Source: Sutcliffiella horikoshii DSM 8719 (lineage in GTDB: Bacteria; Bacillota; Bacilli; Bacillales; Bacillaceae_I). From it: 64,000 nucleotides of DNA. The notes beneath the pieces were generated by a model. It saw nothing but the letters and a program-made list of their open reading frames with translations. It did not search any database and was not told the DNA's origin. The stretch spans positions 248,001 through 312,000 of the forward strand of contig LQXN01000064.1 of assembly GCA_001648575.1 (NCBI GenBank), read 5' to 3'. Numbering within the stretch: the first letter of the stretch is position 1; every line of letters starts with the position of its first letter. Positions 54,645-64,000 of the stretch are shown here, piece after piece. Both the position numbers and the translations under genes were made by a program.

Positions 54645-55034
54645 TTGGAATCTAAACGACTTGGATTGGCCGTCATGTATGGTCTGATCACCGTTTTTAT
54701 GTTTGCGATAGGAATTAGCCTGTTATTTTCTTTACTCTTGCGGTTCACTTCTTTACAGGAAACAAGTGTTGCATGGATCATCGTGACATTATCGTTTATC
54801 ACGTTGTTTATTGGAGGGTTTGTTTCTGGAGGGAAAGGAAAAGAAAAGGGTTGGATGCTGGGTGGAGCGACAGGGGCAGCATACACACTGGTCATTTTCC
54901 TTTTTCAGTATTTAGGAAATGACTCCTTATTTTCCTTGCACCAAATGCTATTCCATCTTGGATTTATCGGCATAGCCGCCCTCGGTGGAATCATCGGGGT
55001 GAACCTAAGCGGGGGCTACACTTCCAAAGCATAA
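54645..55034 (+). CDS. yrzE: TIGR04086-type membrane protein YrzE
   Basis: 129 residues from TTG 54645, nine bases after AAAGGGGA; upstream ATGs at 54582-54618 in the same frame lack a ribosome site. Four membrane helices: VMYGLITVFMFAIGISLLF, SVAWIIVTLSFITLFIGGFV, GATGAAYTLVIFLFQYLG and LGFIGIAALGGIIGVNLSGG. The glycine-rich GGFVSGGKGKEKGWMLGG link is typical of the family. Function unknown; conserved next to yajC in Bacillus. Confidence 0.82.
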   Translation: MESKRLGLAVMYGLITVFMFAIGISLLFSLLLRFTSLQETSVAWIIVTLSFITLFIGGFVSGGKGKEKGWMLGGATGAAYTLVIFLFQYLGNDSLFSLHQMLFHLGFIGIAALGGIIGVNLSGGYTSKA

Positions 55035-55050
55035 GTCCATTTATAACATA

Positions 55051-55094
55051 AAAAAGAGCATGGTCCCCACGGAAAGGGATACATGCTCTTTTTT
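55051..55094. terminator. Bidirectional terminator between yrzE and yajC
   Basis: AAAAAGAGCATG pairs with CATGCTCTTTTTT; an inner GTCCC/GGGAT helix extends the stem. Confidence 0.88.
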
Positions 55095-55099
55095 CTTGA

Positions 55100-55363
55100 T
55101 TAGTCTTGTACTACATCTCTAACCGCTTGACGGTCGTATGTAAGACGAGATCCATCGCCTGCTTTGATGACAATCTTGTCTTCATCCAATGCATCCACGA
55201 TACCGTGTAATCCACCGATTGTGACAACTTTGTCTCCTTTTTGCAAGCTAGTCTGCATTTCACGAACTTGCTTTTGACGCTTTTGTTGTGGGCGAATTAA
55301 CAAGAAGTAGAAAATAGCAAACATTAATACTAAAGGTAAAATAGCACCAGCCATTCCTTCCAT
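55100..55363 (-). CDS. yajC: Preprotein translocase subunit YajC (YrbF)
   Basis: 87 residues. One N-terminal membrane helix (AGAILPLVLMFAIFYFLLI), then RPQQKRQKQVREMQ and the small beta domain GDKVVTIGGLHGIVDALDED. Associates with SecDF. Follows tgt after 44 bases in the conserved queA-tgt-yajC order. Confidence 0.96.
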   Translation of the reverse strand: MEGMAGAILPLVLMFAIFYFLLIRPQQKRQKQVREMQTSLQKGDKVVTIGGLHGIVDALDEDKIVIKAGDGSRLTYDRQAVRDVVQD

Positions 55364-55407
55364 GTTGTAACGCCTCCTTTCTCACTAGTCATGTATGTGA
55401 AGAGATT

Positions 55408-56724
<1,317 letters not shown>

Positions 56725-56730
56725 TATTTG

Positions 56731-57759
56731 TTATAAAATCAGCATGGCGTCACCGAAGCTGAAGAAGCGGTAGCGTTGGTTGACGGCTTCTTCGTAGGCG
56801 TGCATGACGTTTTCGCGTCCTGCAAGTGCGCTTACAAGCATGATTAGTGTTGATTTTGGCAGGTGGAAGTTGGTTATCATGCCGTCGATGGCAGCAAACG
56901 TATAACCTGGGTATATGAATATGTTTGTCCAACCGCTTGCTTCTTTAAACTCACCGTGATCACGGGCGATGGTTTCTAGTGTTCGTGTAGAAGTGGTGCC
57001 GACTGTGATGATTCTTCCGCCATTGTTGCGAACTTCATTAAGAAGTCTCGCCGTGCCTTCTGACATCTGGTAAAACTCTGCATGCATATCATGTTCTTCT
57101 ACAGAACCCACGCTAACAGGACGGAATGTCCCAAGTCCAACATGAAGGGTGATGAAAGCGGCATGTACCCCTTTATCCTTCAATGCAGCTAGTAGCTCTT
57201 CGGTAAAATGAAGTCCGGCAGTCGGAGCTGCGGCTGAGCCTGTTTCTCTTGCAAAGACTGTCTGATAGCGTTCACGGTCTTCCAATTGTTCTTTGATGTA
57301 TGGAGGAAGCGGCATTTCACCCAGGCTGTCCAACACTTCGTAAAAGATGCCTTCATAGCGGAAATCAAGTTTTCTACCGCCATGCTCGCTTTCTCCGGTG
57401 CAAATTGCAGTTAAACGACCGTCACCAAAGGATACCACAGTTCCTTCTTTTACACGTTTGGCGGGTTTGATGAGAGTTTCCCATGTGTCGCCTTCCAATT
57501 GTTTCAACAGGAGCACTTCGATTTTTGCCCCTGTTTCACTTTTTACGCCAAAAAGTCTGGCAGGCAATACTCTTGTATCGTTCAGGACAAGGCAGTCTCC
57601 TTCTTTTACGTAATCCAAGATGGAGCGGAAAGTGGGTTCGTGTGTTAGGTTGCCTGTTTCTTTGTTGAGTACCATTAGGCGTGATGCTTCTCTTTGTTCT
57701 AGTGGTGTTTGTGCGATCAGTTCTTCTGGTAAGTGGAAATCAAATAAATCTATCTTCAT
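56731..57759 (-). CDS. queA: S-adenosylmethionine:tRNA ribosyltransferase-isomerase QueA
   Basis: 342 residues. Makes epoxyqueuosine on tRNA from preQ1 using the ribosyl part of SAM. N-terminal [76 protein letters not shown] and [19 protein letters not shown] cover the whole family profile. With tgt downstream it gives the two committed steps of queuosine formation. Confidence 0.97.
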   Translation of the reverse strand: MKIDLFDFHLPEELIAQTPLEQREASRLMVLNKETGNLTHEPTFRSILDYVKEGDCLVLNDTRVLPARLFGVKSETGAKIEVLLLKQLEGDTWETLIKPAKRVKEGTVVSFGDGRLTAICTGESEHGGRKLDFRYEGIFYEVLDSLGEMPLPPYIKEQLEDRERYQTVFARETGSAAAPTAGLHFTEELLAALKDKGVHAAFITLHVGLGTFRPVSVGSVEEHDMHAEFYQMSEGTARLLNEVRNNGGRIITVGTTSTRTLETIARDHGEFKEASGWTNIFIYPGYTFAAIDGMITNFHLPKSTLIMLVSALAGRENVMHAYEEAVNQRYRFFSFGDAMLIL

Positions 57760-57805
57760 AGTGTCACCTTTTCTTGTTTGCTTTCTTATATCATAAAGTC
57801 TACGT

Positions 57806-58160
57806 TAACTGCTGTATTCTTGCGTTCCAGGTGTTCGCTTATCCAGAGTACGGTGCTTGAGCCTCCTCACTTCGTTGGAAGCCACTGGAAATATCACTAA
57901 TTTGATATCTTGTTAAGACACCGCTGTTGATTTCCGCAAACGGCTGCGCTTTCCGCGGGGCGACCTTGAGCCTCCTCGGGCTGCGCCCTGCGGGGTCTCA
58001 AGATTGTCGCTATCCCCCCGCAGGAGTCTTCGCCTTTTGCTCCAATCCACAGCTAGAGATTACAAGCGCATGATATTTCAGTTTCTCAGTGGCTTCCTTA
58101 TGGGGTCTCAATCTACCGTTGCCCCGTTGGAGTCTCACACCTTGCACTTCAGTCTAAAGG
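57806..58160. repeat. Nested palindromic repeats, copies E (outer) and F (inner)
   Basis: Copy E is split: its left part (57806-57876, with TTCCAGGTGTTCGC and TTGAGCCTCCTCAC) and right part (58098-58160, with TATGGGGTCTCAA and AGTCTCACACCTTGCACTTC) match copies B and D when joined. Between them an inverted pair GGAAGCCACTGGAAATATCA (57877-57896) and TGATATTTC...CAGTGGCTTCC (58071-58097) encloses a complete second copy F (57923-58053, with GAGCCTCCTCGGGC and CCCGCAGGAGTCTTCG). The whole is a palindrome within a palindrome, between queA and yrzS. No open frame of note. Confidence 0.8.
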
Positions 58161-58171
58161 TAGACTATTTT

Positions 58172-58369
58172 CTATCTAAATCGGCCAATGAAATAAAATA
58201 CTAGACTGAGTACGATGCTGATGATGATGGAGGTTACGATTGGGAAGAAGAACGTCATATTCCCTTTTTTCACGACGATGTCCCCTGGGATTTTCCCTAC
58301 CACTTGCCAGAGGAATCCCACGATCAAAAGTACTGCTCCAACTACCATCAGCATTCTTGGCAGCTCCAT
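58172..58369 (-). CDS. yrzS: DUF2905 membrane protein YrzS
   Basis: 65 residues. Two membrane helices around the conserved loop GKIPGDIVVKKGNMTFFFPI. Function unknown. Its ATG shares one base with the ruvB stop (TAATG), so it is translationally coupled to ruvB. Confidence 0.88.
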   Translation of the reverse strand: MELPRMLMVVGAVLLIVGFLWQVVGKIPGDIVVKKGNMTFFFPIVTSIIISIVLSLVFYFIGRFR

Positions 58370-59373
58370 TATTCGTTTGGCACCTCCATGTTGAAATGTC
58401 GATACACCAGATCTGTTACCACGCGACCACGCGGCGTTCTTTGAAGGAATCCGATTTGAAGTAGGTATGGTTCATATACATCCTCAATGGTATGGGATTC
58501 CTCTCCGATAGTAGCTGCAATGGTATCCACCCCGACAGGTCCACCCCGGAACTTTTCAATGATTCCCATCAACAGTTTATGGTCGATATGATCTAATCCG
58601 AGTTTATCCACCTGCAAGCGATCCAATGCCTCTTTTGCAAGGGACGCATTGATGGTATCTTTTCCTAAAACTTGCGCAAAATCCCTTACCCGGCGCAAAA
58701 GACGGTTGGCGATTCGGGGGGTTCCACGCGCTCTTCTGCTTATTTCTGTCGCCGCATCCAGCTCAAGTCCAATCTCGAGGATCTGAGCAGTACGAAGGCA
58801 GATTTCTGTCAACTGTTCTTCATTATAGTATTCCAGCCTGCTCAGCACCCCGAAACGGTCTCTTAGCGGTGCAGTCAACAGTCCGACCCTTGTGGTAGCA
58901 CCAACAAGCGTGAAAGGAGGAAGATCCAAACGGACAGATTTGGAGGTTGGGCCTTTTCCTATGACTATATCTAAGCAGTAATCCTCCATTGCTGGATATA
59001 GGACCTCCTCTATGGAGCGATGAAGGCGGTGAATTTCATCAATAAATAATACATCTCCTGGCTCAAGTGCTGACAAAATGGCTGCCAAATCGCCAGGCCG
59101 TTCAATCGCAGGTCCTGCAGTCGTGCGGAGCTGCACCCCCATTTCATTGGCGATGATCGCGGCAAGCGTCGTTTTACCGAGTCCCGGCGGGCCATATAGC
59201 AGCACATGATCCAGCGTTTCCTGGCGCATTTTTGCCGCTTGGATAAATACTTCCAGGTTTTCTTTTACTTTATCTTGACCTATGTACTGCTGGAGCGTCT
59301 GTGGTCGTAAGCTGTATTCCAAGGAATGTTCTTCTAATGTCGCATCTTGAGATACCATGCGGTCATCCATCAT
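58369..59373 (-). CDS. ruvB: Holliday junction branch migration ATPase RuvB
   Basis: 334 residues. AAA+ motor: [17 protein letters not shown] (Walker A), [14 protein letters not shown] (Walker B), [19 protein letters not shown] (sensor and arginine finger), C-terminal winged helix ending [19 protein letters not shown]. Drives branch migration with RuvA. Two ATGs in tandem at 59373; the first is used. 70 bases after ruvA. Confidence 0.97.
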   Translation of the reverse strand: MMDDRMVSQDATLEEHSLEYSLRPQTLQQYIGQDKVKENLEVFIQAAKMRQETLDHVLLYGPPGLGKTTLAAIIANEMGVQLRTTAGPAIERPGDLAAILSALEPGDVLFIDEIHRLHRSIEEVLYPAMEDYCLDIVIGKGPTSKSVRLDLPPFTLVGATTRVGLLTAPLRDRFGVLSRLEYYNEEQLTEICLRTAQILEIGLELDAATEISRRARGTPRIANRLLRRVRDFAQVLGKDTINASLAKEALDRLQVDKLGLDHIDHKLLMGIIEKFRGGPVGVDTIAATIGEESHTIEDVYEPYLLQIGFLQRTPRGRVVTDLVYRHFNMEVPNE

Positions 59374-59443
59374 CTGGTAGGTTCCCCCTTTCCGGGAAAG
59401 AATTGATTGTCTTTCGTTGATTATCTGGTAATGAAAACAGAGT

Positions 59444-60055
59444 CTATTTTAGAAGCAGCTGTAAAGCTTTTTTCACATATTGATCAGTTGATAAATCTTC
59501 TTTCTGCAAGGCAGGAACAACCTTCTTGATTTCCCGGTCACCATATCCCAAAACCCTTAATGCTTCCAATGCTTCATCCAAGGCAGAACTACTTGCACCA
59601 GGGATGCTGACTTCCACATCAGGCTGGAACAGGTCAGGGAAGGCACTTGGAACGAGGTCATTCAATTTCCCTTTTAAATCAAGAATGATCTGTCTGGCGG
59701 TTTTCTTTCCGACACCTGGGAATTTCACCAAGAATTTTTCATCTTCATTTTCAATGGCATGAACGACTTGTGCAGGCTGTCCGGAAGCCAATATGGCAAG
59801 GGCCCCTTTAGGACCTATTCCTGTGACATTCAACAACTTCATGAACAGATTTTTATCTTCTCGTGTTTTAAAGCCATATAGGGCCAATATATCTTCTCTC
59901 ACATGTTGATATGTAAATATCGTCACTTCTTTATCTGCGTCTACTCTGTAAATGAAAGGATTCGGGGTATTTATCTGATAGCCCACTCCCATCACTTCTA
60001 CGACAACATATTCCGGTGACACATATGCCACATAACCTTTTATAAAATCGATCAA
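59444..60055 (-). CDS. ruvA: Holliday junction DNA-binding protein RuvA
   Basis: 203 residues, TTG start with GGGGAGT upstream. N-terminal OB-fold ([20 protein letters not shown]), tandem helix-hairpin-helix motifs ([34 protein letters not shown]) and the C-terminal domain III that binds RuvB ([18 protein letters not shown]). First gene of ruvA-ruvB-yrzS. Confidence 0.96.
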   Translation of the reverse strand: MIDFIKGYVAYVSPEYVVVEVMGVGYQINTPNPFIYRVDADKEVTIFTYQHVREDILALYGFKTREDKNLFMKLLNVTGIGPKGALAILASGQPAQVVHAIENEDEKFLVKFPGVGKKTARQIILDLKGKLNDLVPSAFPDLFQPDVEVSIPGASSSALDEALEALRVLGYGDREIKKVVPALQKEDLSTDQYVKKALQLLLK

Positions 60056-60175
60056 CGTCCAAATACTCCCCTTTATGTTTAAGTTCTATTCTCCATTTTA
60101 CCATGAATAGAACAAACAATCGGCTCAAAAGAAAAAGATAGCATATTTTAGTTAAATTGTTAAGCACACAACGCT

Positions 60176-60208
60176 AAAAAAACAGACCAGCAAAGTGCCG
60201 GCCTGTTT
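60176..60208 (-). terminator. Terminator after bofC
   Basis: Minus-strand AAACAGGCCGGC pairs with GCTGGTCTGTT, followed by a T-run. The stem begins at the bofC stop codon. Confidence 0.85.
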
Positions 60209-60773
60209 ATTGTTTTTTGGTGGTATAAGGCTTGAAGGTTTCAAGCACCTGTACATAGTCATCCTTATTTACCACTTTGATTCCGCCTTTTAATTGTTCG
60301 TGCTGGTGACTTTCCAGCTTTCCGACATCAATTTGGAAGAAAGATTGGATGATCTTTGATGCTTCTGTCGGTTTTCCTTCATAGATAGTCAGAATGCCTT
60401 CATCTGAGATACCGAAATAGCCATTGGACTTCAAGAGCGGCGAGATATCGTCTATATACTGTTGGAACACTACCTGCTCACTATCAAGATCGATGACTTG
60501 CCAATCTTCATATTGAGACCAGAAATCCTCCATTGCCCATACGGTTTCATCCAAAATTTCTTCACTGACTTCTCCATCCAGATAGATTCGCTCCAAGACA
60601 ACCTTCAATGTCAAAGGACCACTTACCTCAAATGCATCCTCCAGAGCCTCTTCATCTACATATTCATTCTCATCTGCGGCACCTTCAAAAGTGGCAAACG
60701 TGTAAAACAATCCAAACGCGGTTGCAAAAGCTGTGACAAGTAAAATCCACTTTTTAAGTATGATGGGTTTCAT
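60207..60773 (-). CDS. bofC: BofC, forespore regulator of pro-sigma-K checkpoint
   Basis: 188 residues with an N-terminal signal or anchor (ILLVTAFATAFGLFYTFA). The BofC N-terminal domain (GPLTLKVVLERIYLDGEVSEE is split over residues 52-72), WAMEDFWSQYEDW and the C-terminal SPLLKSNGYFGISDEGILTIYEG fit the family. It acts in the intermembrane space with SpoIVB to time SpoIVFB cleavage of pro-sigma-K. ATG after GGGGGCAATGTAACA. Between coxA and ruvA, as in B. subtilis. Confidence 0.9.
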   Translation of the reverse strand: MKPIILKKWILLVTAFATAFGLFYTFATFEGAADENEYVDEEALEDAFEVSGPLTLKVVLERIYLDGEVSEEILDETVWAMEDFWSQYEDWQVIDLDSEQVVFQQYIDDISPLLKSNGYFGISDEGILTIYEGKPTEASKIIQSFFQIDVGKLESHQHEQLKGGIKVVNKDDYVQVLETFKPYTTKKQ

Positions 60774-60980
60774 TGTTACATTGCCCCCTCACATTCTGTT
60801 TAGTTTAATTTCTAAGTAATTTGCTAGTCTTATCTTTTTTAGTTTGACCATATTTAGGAATATTAACCATGCTCCTTGGCGAATTTTTGAATGAGGAACT
60901 TTTTGTTCCTTTTACTTACTTAAAGTCCAATTGCCCACTTTTCACTAGAGAATAGCAATGATCTTTGAGAAAAAGGGCTT

Positions 60981-61011
60981 AAAAAAAACAGCCTCCGAAA
61001 ATCAGAGGCTG
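60981..61011 (-). terminator. Terminator after coxA
   Basis: Minus-strand CAGCCTC pairs with GAGGCTG, then eight T. The 60774-60980 spacer before bofC is AT-rich; I see no clear sporulation promoter. Confidence 0.9.
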
Positions 61012-61022
61012 CCAATAAGGGT

Positions 61023-61775
61023 TTATCTTGTCATTGTACGTGTAATTCCACGCATAGTATCATCCAAGTCTCTTAAATGCCATTCGCCGTCCCTTAGGTC
61101 ATTATCCACACTTTGGACTGTGTTATAGACACTTTCCTCGGTGGAGATGCGTAATTCCTTATTTTCTACAAGAGGTTTCACTGCACGCTTGACCTCACGT
61201 TTTACATTACTTGTATTGACATTCTTTTCAGGGTTTACCGCTACGATTACCTCATCCCCATTGACAAGTGCACGGGCATTTGTCACCCCGTCCACCTGCT
61301 CTGCACGCTTCACTAATCGATCGGCTAATCGGCCATCATAATTATTGTAATAAGATGGGTTGCCGACATGATCAATCCCATTCAAGCTTTCGTGGTAATT
61401 TCTATCTGTACGGCTAAAATGCGGAGTATCATACCCGATATTCATAAACCCTCTGTTATCCGTTCTATTTCTAGTCTGCCTGACTCCCTTGTCCTTGTTA
61501 CGCCTTACTCTTTTTTCGTCATAGATAACCGAACGGTCCAGTATTTCGTTCAATGGACCATCATTATCTTCCAGAAGACGGGCATTGCCTCTTCCTTCCG
61601 GTTCTCGACGTGTACGGTCATTGTTTACATAAGGATTGTGTTCGCTTGTGTAATACCCAATAGGCCTCGTTTCCTCATAATACCTATTGTCTGTTGCACT
61701 TTCCTTTTGGCCGCATCCCGCTAGACCGCCAACTAAAAGTGCCGCAGAGGTTACAGTTAATAGTGACTTCCTCAA
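61023..61775 (-). CDS. coxA: YhcN/YlaJ-family sporulation lipoprotein, CoxA-like
   Basis: 250 residues. Lipoprotein signal MRKSLLTVTSAALLVGGLAG with the lipobox cysteine at about residue 21. The first half is Asn/Arg/Tyr-rich and probably disordered. The second half (from about 150) is the YhcN/YlaJ domain: LADRLVKRAEQVDGVTNARA, VNGDEVIVAVNP and VKREVKRAVKPLV. CoxA (YrbB) of B. subtilis is a cortex protein; the order safA-coxA-bofC supports this name, though here nadE and a CotS-like gene lie between safA and coxA. Membrane-attached on the forespore side is inferred. Confidence 0.82.
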   Translation of the reverse strand: MRKSLLTVTSAALLVGGLAGCGQKESATDNRYYEETRPIGYYTSEHNPYVNNDRTRREPEGRGNARLLEDNDGPLNEILDRSVIYDEKRVRRNKDKGVRQTRNRTDNRGFMNIGYDTPHFSRTDRNYHESLNGIDHVGNPSYYNNYDGRLADRLVKRAEQVDGVTNARALVNGDEVIVAVNPEKNVNTSNVKREVKRAVKPLVENKELRISTEESVYNTVQSVDNDLRDGEWHLRDLDDTMRGITRTMTR

Positions 61776-61801
61776 TGTAAAAACCCCCTAACGAGTCAGT
61801 T

Positions 61802-61820
61802 GAGTACAATAGATGTACTC
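61802..61820. repeat. Short palindrome upstream of coxA
   Basis: GAGTACA and TGTACTC with a 5-base loop, 27-45 bases before the coxA start; a possible operator or mRNA 5' hairpin. Confidence 0.45.
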
Positions 61821-61875
61821 TCCATTAGGGTGACAAGTTAAGGGGAGTTTTATTTTGTTAGTTCTCTCCAAGTTC

Positions 61876-62616
61876 TTAAAATTTTGGAGGTCCGTATGCC
61901 AATTGACGTTTGTGTTCTGTACGCTTGTGCATTCTATCAATGATTTGCTTGTCTTCTTCAGGGATTTCTTCACCCTTCAGGTAGCTGTCAATCATATTGT
62001 AAGTTGTTCCCATTTCGTTTTCGTCCGTCTGGCCTTCCCATAAACCGGCACTTGGTGGCTTATTGATGATGTTGTCCGGTACCCCGAGAACTTTTGCCAT
62101 TTCACGGACTTCGCCTTTGGTGAAATTCACAAGTGGAACCAAGTCCACCCCGCCATCTCCGTATTTTGTAAAATAGCCGGTATGCCATTCAGCAGCATTA
62201 TCTGTTCCTACCACCAGATAACCATAGTTATTGGCTACTGCATAAAGAGTGGTCATGCGAAGGCGTGCACGCGTGTTCGCGTCACCAAGCCGGGATGTTT
62301 CCTCATTCCATTCGCCTTTTTCCTTCAGTTGTTTTTCCATGGCGGAAAAAAGGACGGTATGAGTATCAGAAAGATCGATGGTCGTATGGGAAATCCCACA
62401 GCTCTCGATGACTTCTAATGCATTTTCCTGGTCCTTAGGGTCGCTTTTACACGGCATAATCACACCTAAAGAGTCTTCAGGGAATGCTCTTTTGATCAAA
62501 TGTGCGACAACTGCGGAATCGATTCCTCCACTAACACCGACAATTGCTCCATTCAATCCAGAATCCTTCACTTTTTCTTGAATCCATTGTACTAATTTGG
62601 CAATTTTTTCTTCCAT
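61876..62616 (-). CDS. nadE: Ammonia-dependent NAD+ synthetase
   Basis: 246 residues, the short NH3-using form without a glutaminase domain. PP-loop GVSGGIDSAVVAHLIKRAF, RLRMTTLYAVANNYGYLVVG, GTDNAAEWHTGYFTKYGDGG and PSAGLWEGQTDENEMG are diagnostic. Adenylates nicotinate adenine dinucleotide and amidates it to NAD+. Ribosome site AGGGAAGA upstream. 32 bases after the CotS-like gene. Its place among spore genes is unlike B. subtilis. Confidence 0.94.
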   Translation of the reverse strand: MEEKIAKLVQWIQEKVKDSGLNGAIVGVSGGIDSAVVAHLIKRAFPEDSLGVIMPCKSDPKDQENALEVIESCGISHTTIDLSDTHTVLFSAMEKQLKEKGEWNEETSRLGDANTRARLRMTTLYAVANNYGYLVVGTDNAAEWHTGYFTKYGDGGVDLVPLVNFTKGEVREMAKVLGVPDNIINKPPSAGLWEGQTDENEMGTTYNMIDSYLKGEEIPEEDKQIIDRMHKRTEHKRQLAYGPPKF

Positions 62617-62648
62617 TACGTTATCTTCCCTCCATTTGGCATTATTGA

Positions 62649-63623
62649 TTATTGTATCAGATTGTTGAAATTCGTCAAAAACTGTTTACGCAGATTCCAG
62701 GTAGAAATAAAAAAGGAAAGATTTGCATAACTGCTTGGCACCCCTTCTTCATCCATTGTTCCGGCAAATGAATTTCCCTCTCTTAATATGTCCATGGGGA
62801 AGGAGAGAGCCATCCAACACCATGGATGCTCATTAAAGTGATCCTCCAAAAAGGAATGCTTCCCAAACTGGATTCTATCCCATTTTAAGAAAGGCAGGAT
62901 CCTGCTCGCATACTGAATATAATCCCAGTCGGCAGTTCCTACTGAAAGAAGGTCATAATCAATTAAATATACTTTATCATCCGTGCTTCTAATATAATTA
63001 TGACTTGCCACATCCCCATGCAGGACAACCAGTTCGGAATCCCTATCTGTGCCAGTCAACGCATCAAGAATTTGATGACTATAGTATAGAATTTCACTAA
63101 TTTGTTCAGGATTAAACCATTTTGCCAAAAAAGGTGCATTCTGCTCAAATCTTTCAAGGCGATTTTTCCACTTTTTTATCGTTGTTTCAGAAGGAATGTT
63201 AGGGATATGGTCAGGGAAAATTTTTTTGGAATGGTGATGAAAATCATGTAAAACCATCAATCCATCCGCCCTGTCTTCTTTGTTTAAATAAGTGAACTTC
63301 CTTTTGTGAGGGAGAAAGCGTGTGAGCACCCAGTAATACCCTTGGTCGTTCATGACGTATTTACCGTCGGCGAACTTCTCATACGTAGGTCCCCTATGAA
63401 ATCCGCTTGTATGTAGAAAGCGGCTGAATTGAATGATGGACTCAATGTTCCCGTATTCATAGTAGCCTTTTATGATATAACTACCATTATCCGTTTGGAT
63501 TTTGTAGAGGTTATCTTTTATTTTACTGTAAGATAGAATGTTTAAATCTGTTTCATTGGCTAAACGGAAGAAAAGACGATTTCTGTTGAAATCGCCCCTG
63601 AAAATTGATTGATTAACTTTCAT
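62649..63623 (-). CDS. CotS-like spore coat-associated protein with kinase (APH) fold
   Basis: About 324 residues. The start is one of three in-frame ATGs at 63629-63623, which overlap the end of the SafA gene in another frame; the ribosome site is weak (CCGGA), suggesting coupling to safA translation. Longer frames upstream only overlap safA. The fold is that of aminoglycoside phosphotransferase/CotS proteins: YIIKGYYEYGNIESIIQF (lysine strand and helix), ELVVLHGDVASHNYIRS (catalytic HGDxxxxN) and KVYLIDYDLLSVGTADWDYI (DYD metal site). The key residues are intact, so activity is possible. Spore association is inferred from family and the safA neighbour. Confidence 0.8.
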   Translation of the reverse strand: MKVNQSIFRGDFNRNRLFFRLANETDLNILSYSKIKDNLYKIQTDNGSYIIKGYYEYGNIESIIQFSRFLHTSGFHRGPTYEKFADGKYVMNDQGYYWVLTRFLPHKRKFTYLNKEDRADGLMVLHDFHHHSKKIFPDHIPNIPSETTIKKWKNRLERFEQNAPFLAKWFNPEQISEILYYSHQILDALTGTDRDSELVVLHGDVASHNYIRSTDDKVYLIDYDLLSVGTADWDYIQYASRILPFLKWDRIQFGKHSFLEDHFNEHPWCWMALSFPMDILREGNSFAGTMDEEGVPSSYANLSFFISTWNLRKQFLTNFNNLIQ

Positions 63624-64000
63624 CATCATATTCCGGACCGTCAAAATCCGATCCTTCATTCCGCTCTTCATTTGCAAGCCCATAACCATAGCCTTGCGGG
63701 TTATAATATCCTGGAGGTACCATCGGGTAACCGTAAGGGGCATAGCCGTATGGAACATCGCTGCGGTAACCTTGTGGTGCCCCGCAGCCACAGTCTCCAC
63801 CGGAACTGGTCCCAACTCCCGCCACTTGCTGTTGACCACCCATTGGTCCAAAGCCTGCACCAGGGGCTACCGGTCCCATCGGATGGCACGGATAACCTCC
63901 CATTCCGCCCATTGGACCCATCGGCATTCCTTGTGGCATCATTGGTGGCATTCCCATTCCTTGCATTTGTGGCATCATTTGCGGCATCATCTGCGGCATT
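63613..64000 (-). CDS. safA: SafA C-terminal region (spore coat morphogenetic protein), 5' part outside window
   Basis: Only the last 129 codons are present. The segment is Met/Pro/Gly/Gln-rich (repeated MMPQMMPQMQGMGMPP, MGPMGGMGGYPCHPMGP), then GGDCGCG and a Tyr/Pro/Gly-rich PYGYAPYGYPMVPPGYY, ending in an acidic tail. This composition fits the C30 region of Bacillus SafA, an inner-coat morphogenetic protein whose N-terminal LysM domain (not in the window) binds cortex and SpoVID. Support also comes from the coxA-bofC neighbourhood. Another coat protein of similar composition cannot be ruled out without the N-terminus. Confidence 0.7.
   Translation of the reverse strand, partial: MPQMMPQMMPQMQGMGMPPMMPQGMPMGPMGGMGGYPCHPMGPVAPGAGFGPMGGQQQVAGVGTSSGGDCGCGAPQGYRSDVPYGYAPYGYPMVPPGYYNPQGYGYGLANEERNEGSDFDGPEYDDES

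Noticed and set aside
63630-63860. Extended N-terminus of the CotS-like protein
   Set aside because: The extension is another frame of the safA tail; family similarity begins only after the ATG cluster at 63629-63623.

Overview
The window is chromosomal DNA from a spore-forming Firmicute of the family Bacillaceae. The basis is gene order that follows the Bacillus subtilis yrr-yrv-yrb region (trmR/trhP, mltG, ireB, alaS, recD2, mnmA, cymR, rarA, tcdA, 6S RNA, aspS-hisS, rel, apt, recJ, secDF, spoVB, yajC, tgt-queA, ruvBA, bofC, coxA, safA), strong Shine-Dalgarno sequences, frequent TTG/GTG starts, T-box leaders and several sporulation genes. The species cannot be fixed from sequence reading alone; an alkaliphile-like Bacillus or Sutcliffiella relative is possible. 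Most genes lie on the minus strand.

Layout. 1-8950: tRNA wobble-uridine hydroxylation/methylation genes (trhP2 cut by the window edge, trhP1, trmR), a frameshifted mltG, nsrR, then yrzB-yrrK-ireB and alaS with its alanine T-box. 8945-22200: yrrI, then an accessory block for reductive pyrimidine catabolism. It encodes a PreTA-type dihydropyrimidine dehydrogenase, dihydropyrimidinase, beta-ureidopropionase, an NCS1 permease, a PucR-type regulator, an omega-aminotransferase and a CoA-acylating semialdehyde dehydrogenase. Together these would turn uracil or thymine into acetyl-CoA or propionyl-CoA with release of ammonia and CO2. 22380-32300: yrzQ-yrzR-yrrD, a CotC-like candidate coat protein, recD2, yrrB, the mnmA-iscS thiouridine pair, cymR, a YczE-type membrane protein and rarA. 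32500-41300: a VOC protein, an RsfA-type regulator, tcdA, a sunset-domain protein, 6S RNA, aspS-hisS with a histidine T-box, the small gene yrzK and a five-SH3b amidase. 41700-55400: dtd-rel, apt-recJ, a LapA-like protein, a CDF exporter, secDF, comN, spoVB, yrbG, yrzE and yajC. 55400-64000: tgt, queA, yrzS, ruvB-ruvA, bofC, coxA, nadE, a CotS-like kinase-fold protein and the C-terminus of safA.

Between genes there is a family of about 130-bp palindromic repeats in five intergenic sites. One copy is nested inside another, and one copy sits between two near-identical copies of a transcription terminator. Two unrelated short tandem arrays (period 41-42 bp) lie upstream of recJ and between the amidase gene and dtd. 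The most notable other points are the mltG frameshift, a coat protein that joins a CotC-like tail to an unrecognised C-terminal domain, and candidate control elements (a shared 11-bp motif and a terminator-like hairpin) inside the pyrimidine block. I did not find a clearly new multi-gene system; the repeat architecture and the chimeric coat protein are the least explained items.
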